DNA of 9,086 nt, from NCBI GenBank assembly GCA_020024765.1, contig JAHHTG010000045.1, forward strand, positions 1 through 9,086, read 5' to 3'. Under the pieces are notes generated by a model, which saw only the letters and a list, made by a program, of their open reading frames with translations, was not told the DNA's origin and made no database searches. Positions within the stretch are counted from its first letter, which is position 1. Each line of letters starts with the position of its first letter. The translations under genes and the position numbers were made by a program. This DNA comes from Thomasclavelia sp. (GTDB taxonomy: Bacteria; Bacillota_I; Bacilli_A; Erysipelotrichales; Erysipelotrichaceae). Shown here in pieces: positions 6,180-9,086 of the stretch.

Positions 6180-6207
6180 AAGCCGCTCAATGCGGCTTTT
6201 CTTTTTT
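6180..6207 (+). terminator. Rho-independent terminator after rplS
   Basis: A perfect 7-bp stem, AAGCCGC (6180-6186) with GCGGCTT (6192-6198), has a TCAAT loop and a T-run interrupted by one C (6197-6207). With five G-C pairs it is the strongest terminator in the window and ends the ribosomal transcription unit. Confidence 0.9.
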
Positions 6208-6208
6208 A

Positions 6209-6217
6209 TGATATAAT
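6209..6217 (+). promoter_or_regulatory. Extended -10 promoter for lepB-rbgA-rnhB-dprA
   Basis: TGATATAAT is a perfect extended -10 element, placed directly after the T-run of the rplS terminator. No recognisable -35 lies at the expected distance, where the terminator stem is. Transcription would begin near 6223, giving a leader of about 14 nt with the ribosome site (GTGAGGT, 6224-6230) at its very start. Confidence 0.65.
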
Positions 6218-6236
6218 ACTGAAGTGAGGTTTTTAT

Positions 6237-6743
6237 ATGGAGAAAACAATTGATTTTATCTTTGAATTTTTTAAATCATTATTAATTAGTATCGTTATTG
6301 TTGCGTTAATTATTACTTTTGTGGCGATTCCTGTACGTGTAAATGGCAGTTCAATGTATCCTAATTTACATGAAGGTGATTTTGGTTTTAGTGGCAAATT
6401 TAACCGTGTATTAGGTTATAAACGTTTTGATGTTGTGGTTCTTGAAAATGAAGCAACAGCCCAAAAGATTGTAAAACGTATTATTGGATTACCTGGTGAA
6501 AAAGTTGAATATAAGAATTCGCAATTATATATTAATGGTGAAGCAATCGAGGAAGACTTTTTAGATGAAGGTGTCTTCACAAATAACTTAGTGATTGAAC
6601 TTAATGAAGATGAATATTTCTGTTTAGGTGATAATCGTGAAGTGTCACAAGACTCTAGATATTATGGACCATTCAGTTCAAAGGATATTGTCGCAAAGTC
6701 AATTTTAATTTTATATCCATTTAGTGATATTGGAATTTACTAG
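6237..6743 (+). CDS. lepB: Type I signal peptidase LepB
   Basis: This membrane-anchored serine protease cleaves signal peptides from exported proteins on the outer face of the membrane. At 168 residues it is a typical compact Gram-positive type. One N-terminal membrane segment spans about residues 14-31 (LLISIVIVALIITFVAI). The catalytic Ser39 is in NGSSMYPN, the general-base Lys80 in KIVKRIIGLPGE, and the conserved box LGDNREVSQDSRYYG lies at 130-144. The ribosome site is GTGAGGT (6224-6230). The stop is followed after 27 bases by rbgA without a terminator. Location between rplS and rbgA is common in Bacillota. Confidence 0.97.
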   Translation: MEKTIDFIFEFFKSLLISIVIVALIITFVAIPVRVNGSSMYPNLHEGDFGFSGKFNRVLGYKRFDVVVLENEATAQKIVKRIIGLPGEKVEYKNSQLYINGEAIEEDFLDEGVFTNNLVIELNEDEYFCLGDNREVSQDSRYYGPFSSKDIVAKSILILYPFSDIGIY

Positions 6744-6770
6744 TTTTAAAGATGCGAGGAGGGGGCAATT

Positions 6771-7643
6771 ATGGAAAATAAAACAACAAATATTAACTGG
6801 TTTCCTGGTCATATGCAAAAAGCTAAACGCCAGATGCAAGAATCACTCAAACTTGTCGATATGGTCATTGAATTACGTGATGCTCGAATTCCCTACAGCA
6901 GTGAAAATCCGATGATTAAGGATTTAATCGGTCAAAAACCACGTTTGATTATTTTGACAAAGAAAGATATGGCTGATCCAAAAGTTACTGAAGAATGGCT
7001 TGAATACTTTAAGTCTAATGAGATTAAAGCAATAGCAGTTGATTCGAATCACGATGATTTAAAGAAAATTATTTCAGGATTGGTTAAGGAAATCTTAGCT
7101 GATAAATTGGCTCGTGCTAAAGCTCGTGGAATTCGCAAGAAGGTGTTGCGAGCCATGGTTGTTGGTATTCCGAATGTCGGCAAATCAACTTTAATTAATG
7201 GTGTTGTAAAAAAGAAAATAGCTAAGGTAGAAAATCGTCCCGGTGTCACAAGGAGCCTTCAATGGATTAAACTGAATGAAGATGTTGAATTATTAGATAC
7301 ACCAGGCGTATTGTGGCCTAGATTTTCCGAGGAACGTGTAGCTTTTAACTTAGCTTTAGTAGGATCGATGAACGATCAAGTGGTTGACTTACGTGCCATT
7401 GTTTTAGCGTCTTTAGATTATTTAAAAAAATATTATGCAGATTTGCTAAGTGAACGTTATGAAATCGAGATTGTTGATGAATCAGCATTTGAAACTTTAA
7501 AACGTATTGGTGCTAAAAAGAATCTATATAAACTAGCTGGTGAAGTTGACGTAAAGCGAACAGTTGAGTTTTTTTTAGCGGAAATTCGCAATGATAAAGT
7601 TGGCCGTATTTCTTGGGAGCGTGTTGATGAAATATACAACTGA
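6771..7643 (+). CDS. rbgA: Ribosome biogenesis GTPase RbgA (YlqF)
   Basis: RbgA is a circularly permuted GTPase needed for a late step of 50S assembly. At 290 residues it is full length. The permuted order is visible: DARIP (37-41), then the G4 motif TKKD (63-66), then the P-loop GIPNVGKST (132-140), then DTPG (176-179), followed by the C-terminal RNA-binding domain. The conserved N terminus WFPGHMQKAKRQM is present, including His14, the counterpart of the His described as catalytic in B. subtilis RbgA. The G4 motif has Thr where NKxD is usual, a substitution known in some GTPases. The ribosome site AGGAGG (6757-6762) stands eight bases upstream. The end overlaps rnhB by 17 bases. Confidence 0.97.
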   Translation: MENKTTNINWFPGHMQKAKRQMQESLKLVDMVIELRDARIPYSSENPMIKDLIGQKPRLIILTKKDMADPKVTEEWLEYFKSNEIKAIAVDSNHDDLKKIISGLVKEILADKLARAKARGIRKKVLRAMVVGIPNVGKSTLINGVVKKKIAKVENRPGVTRSLQWIKLNEDVELLDTPGVLWPRFSEERVAFNLALVGSMNDQVVDLRAIVLASLDYLKKYYADLLSERYEIEIVDESAFETLKRIGAKKNLYKLAGEVDVKRTVEFFLAEIRNDKVGRISWERVDEIYN

Positions 7644-8241
7644 AAGCCTTTATGAACACTCACATTGGCTAAATCATGAATTAGTTATGGGACTTGACGA
7701 AGCCGGACGAGGGCCATTGTGTGGGCCACTAGTTGTAGCGGGCGTTGTTTTTAATGAGGGTTATCATAATGATGATATCTATGATTCTAAGAAACTAAGC
7801 GAAAAGAAACGTGAAGCTTTGTATGAAGTTATTGTTAAAGATGCCGCTTATTATATGATTGAAGTTGTTGAGCCGAAAATAATTGATGAGTTAAATATTT
7901 ATCAAGCTACAAAACGTGCTATGGAAAAGATTGCGATGTCTCATCCGTGTCATTTTATCTTAAGCGATGCTATGCCTTTAGATATTAATAAAGATGTAGT
8001 AGCACTTGTAAAGGGTGACCAAAAGAGCATTAGCATTGCAGCCGCAAGCATTTTAGCTAAAGTTACAAGAGACCATATCATGTATGAACTTGATGCAAAA
8101 TACCCACAATATGAACTCGCAAAGCACAAAGGTTATCCAACGAAACGTCATTTAGAACTTCTTGAAACTTATGGTTTACAAGATTTTTATCGTTTATCCT
8201 ATGGGCCATGTGCTCGTGCTAAACAAACCAAATTATTTTAG
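7627..8241 (+). CDS. rnhB: Ribonuclease HII
   Basis: RNase HII cuts the RNA strand of RNA-DNA hybrids and removes single misincorporated ribonucleotides from DNA. From ATG 7627 it has 204 residues, close to the compact form of the family. The four acidic catalytic residues are Asp24 and Glu25 in GLDEAGRGPLCGP, Asp114 in LSDAM, and Asp149 in VTRDH; DSKKLSEKKRE and GDQKSISIAAASILAKV are also conserved. An ATG at 7591 would add 12 residues, but GGGAG (7615-7619) stands seven bases before 7627 and the longer form would overlap rbgA by 53 bases. The retained overlap is 17 bases, suggesting coupled translation. Confidence 0.96.
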   Translation: MKYTTESLYEHSHWLNHELVMGLDEAGRGPLCGPLVVAGVVFNEGYHNDDIYDSKKLSEKKREALYEVIVKDAAYYMIEVVEPKIIDELNIYQATKRAMEKIAMSHPCHFILSDAMPLDINKDVVALVKGDQKSISIAAASILAKVTRDHIMYELDAKYPQYELAKHKGYPTKRHLELLETYGLQDFYRLSYGPCARAKQTKLF

Positions 8242-8272
8242 GTTTGAAGTTAAATCTTTACTACGATAATGT

Positions 8273-8278
8273 AGGAGG
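8273..8278 (+). promoter_or_regulatory. Shine-Dalgarno site that decides the dprA start
   Basis: AGGAGG stands four bases before ATG 8283. The frame is open from a TTG at 8244, which has no ribosome site and would put this sequence inside the coding region, so 8283 is the better start. Confidence 0.8.
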
Positions 8279-8282
8279 ATTT

Positions 8283-9008
8283 ATGAATAGAAATGAACTT
8301 ATTGCTTGTGCAATTGAATATCAAGGAGATTATTCAAAGGTTGCACAAGCTTTTTACAATAATGAATGTGTAAAAGAAATGAAAGAGACAGATGCGATTA
8401 CAATTCTGGATGAAGATTATCCTGAAAGTTTAAGAGCTTTAGTTCATCCACCTTTAGTCTTGTTTTATAAAGGAAAACGGGAATTATTAAGAGGGAAGAA
8501 AATTGCGATTGTTGGTTCACGAATTGCATGCGATTATGCATTAAGGGCTACGGATTTGTTGGTTAGAAGTAAAATTGATAACTATACTATTGTTTCTGGT
8601 ATGGCTAAAGGCATCGATACCCAAGCACATCTTAGTTCTTTAAATGGTAAAACCATTGCTGTTTTAGGCTGTGGAATTGACTATATTTATCCCAAGATTA
8701 ATGCTGAACTTTATAAGATACTCGCAACTCAGCAACTCATTATTTCGGAATATCCAGGTAAAGTATTGCCACTTTCGTTTCATTTTCCGATAAGAAATAG
8801 GATTATTGCAGGACTATCTGAAAATTTGTTTGTTATGCAAGCGGGATTAAAGAGCGGAACGTTGATTACTGTTAATGAAATGCTGAATCTTAATCGTGAT
8901 GTTTATGCGTTGCCATACGAAGTTTTTGATCCTAACGGCTTGGGGACAAATCATTTAATCAATGAAGGAGCGAATATGATTCTCCTTGAGCATTTTTCGC
9001 AAAGATAA
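8283..9008 (+). CDS. dprA: DNA-processing protein DprA (Smf)
   Basis: DprA binds incoming single-stranded DNA during natural transformation and loads RecA on it; many non-transformable bacteria also keep it. The protein has 241 residues. Its Rossmann-like DprA core shows IAIVGSR (74-80), VSGMAKGIDTQAH (104-116), TIAVLGCGIDYIYP, FPIRNRIIAG (168-177) and KSGTLIT (190-196). The N-terminal part (1-60) is a short helical domain ending in YPESLRALVHPP. It is shorter than the 280-370 residues usual elsewhere, with no C-terminal winged-helix domain after the core. It lies 41 bases after rnhB, and topA follows, the usual order. This gene alone does not show that the cell is competent. Confidence 0.96.
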   Translation: MNRNELIACAIEYQGDYSKVAQAFYNNECVKEMKETDAITILDEDYPESLRALVHPPLVLFYKGKRELLRGKKIAIVGSRIACDYALRATDLLVRSKIDNYTIVSGMAKGIDTQAHLSSLNGKTIAVLGCGIDYIYPKINAELYKILATQQLIISEYPGKVLPLSFHFPIRNRIIAGLSENLFVMQAGLKSGTLITVNEMLNLNRDVYALPYEVFDPNGLGTNHLINEGANMILLEHFSQR

Positions 9009-9040
9009 TTGCAATATTTTTTTATTTGTGTTTATATAAA
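9009..9040 (+). promoter_or_regulatory. Weak candidate promoter for topA
   Basis: TTGCAA (9009-9014) precedes overlapping -10-like sequences TATATA (9033-9038, 18-base spacer) and TATAAA (9035-9040, 20-base spacer). The region is mostly A and T, so chance matches are likely. Confidence 0.3.
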
Positions 9041-9060
9041 TGTTGAATTTGAGGTGTAGA

Positions 9061-9086
9061 ATGAAAAAATTAGTTATCGTCGAATC
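9061..9086 (+). CDS. topA: DNA topoisomerase I (5' end only)
   Basis: Only eight codons and two bases are in view, reading MKKLVIVE and then probably Ser. LVIVES is the opening of the Toprim domain of bacterial type IA topoisomerase I, normally followed by PAKAKTI; the Glu is a catalytic residue. GAGGTG (9051-9056) is the ribosome site. TopA relaxes negatively supercoiled DNA. Its place directly after dprA is the standard Bacillota arrangement, which supports the call from so short a segment. Confidence 0.88.

Noticed and set aside
6724..6915. 63-codon plus-strand open frame across the lepB/rbgA junction
   Set aside because: It overlaps the end of lepB and the conserved start of rbgA in another frame, with no ribosome site.
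8244..8270. TTGAAG with GATAAT as a dprA promoter
   Set aside because: The spacer is 15 bases and transcription would start within the ribosome site.
8999..9023. GCAA/TTGC stem followed by seven T residues as a dprA terminator
   Set aside because: A 4-bp stem is too weak; the T-run may be only AT-rich spacer before topA.
1..9086. Undescribed defence, mobile or CRISPR-type system
   Set aside because: Every open frame of note belongs to a known conserved family, gaps are at most about 120 bases, and no direct-repeat array, integrase, transposase or island-like composition is visible.

Overview
This is a housekeeping segment of a low-GC Gram-positive bacterium (Bacillota). Every gene is on the + strand and the reading frames are AT-rich. 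TGG encodes Trp, and TGA is a genuine stop (khpA, rimM, rbgA), so the code is standard and not the mycoplasma variant. The order ffh / rpsP-khpA-rimM-trmD / rplS-lepB-rbgA-rnhB-dprA-topA is the well-known Bacillota SRP-ribosome-maturation neighbourhood. The gene content, the YfmH-type M16 peptidase at the left edge and the motif style loosely suggest an Erysipelotrichia-like lineage; that placement is an inference from memory, not a measurement.

Layout. Positions 1-954 hold the C-terminal three quarters of an M16 zinc peptidase, closed by a hairpin terminator (998-1033). A short, tailless single-stranded DNA-binding protein follows (1072-1389). A candidate promoter at 1409-1438 starts ffh (1458-2795), which overlaps an M42 aminopeptidase by one base (2795-3814). 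A long inverted repeat (3823-3864) closes that unit and carries a consensus -35 box for the next one: rpsP (S16), khpA (KH-domain RNA-binding protein), rimM and trmD (3912-5702), all tightly packed or overlapping. A strong hairpin-plus-T-run lies on the khpA stop codon and could partly separate rpsP-khpA from rimM-trmD. rplS (L19) has its own promoter and a structured leader that looks like the L19 ribosomal-protein leader, and it is closed by a clean terminator (6180-6207). An extended -10 promoter then starts lepB, rbgA, rnhB and dprA. The window ends eight codons into topA.

Functionally, the genes link ribosome production (S16, L19, RimM, RbgA), tRNA modification (TrmD), protein export (Ffh, LepB), RNA binding (KhpA), peptide turnover (M42 and M16 peptidases) and DNA handling (short SSB, RNase HII, DprA, TopA).

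No mobile element, CRISPR array, tRNA/rRNA gene, frameshift or foreign-looking island was found. I do not see an undescribed system here. The points worth a second look are regulatory: the terminator on the khpA stop, the L19 leader, the -35 box inside the terminator-like repeat before rpsP, and two promoters that sit exactly 19 nt before the start codons of ffh and lepB. No gap between genes exceeds about 120 bases.
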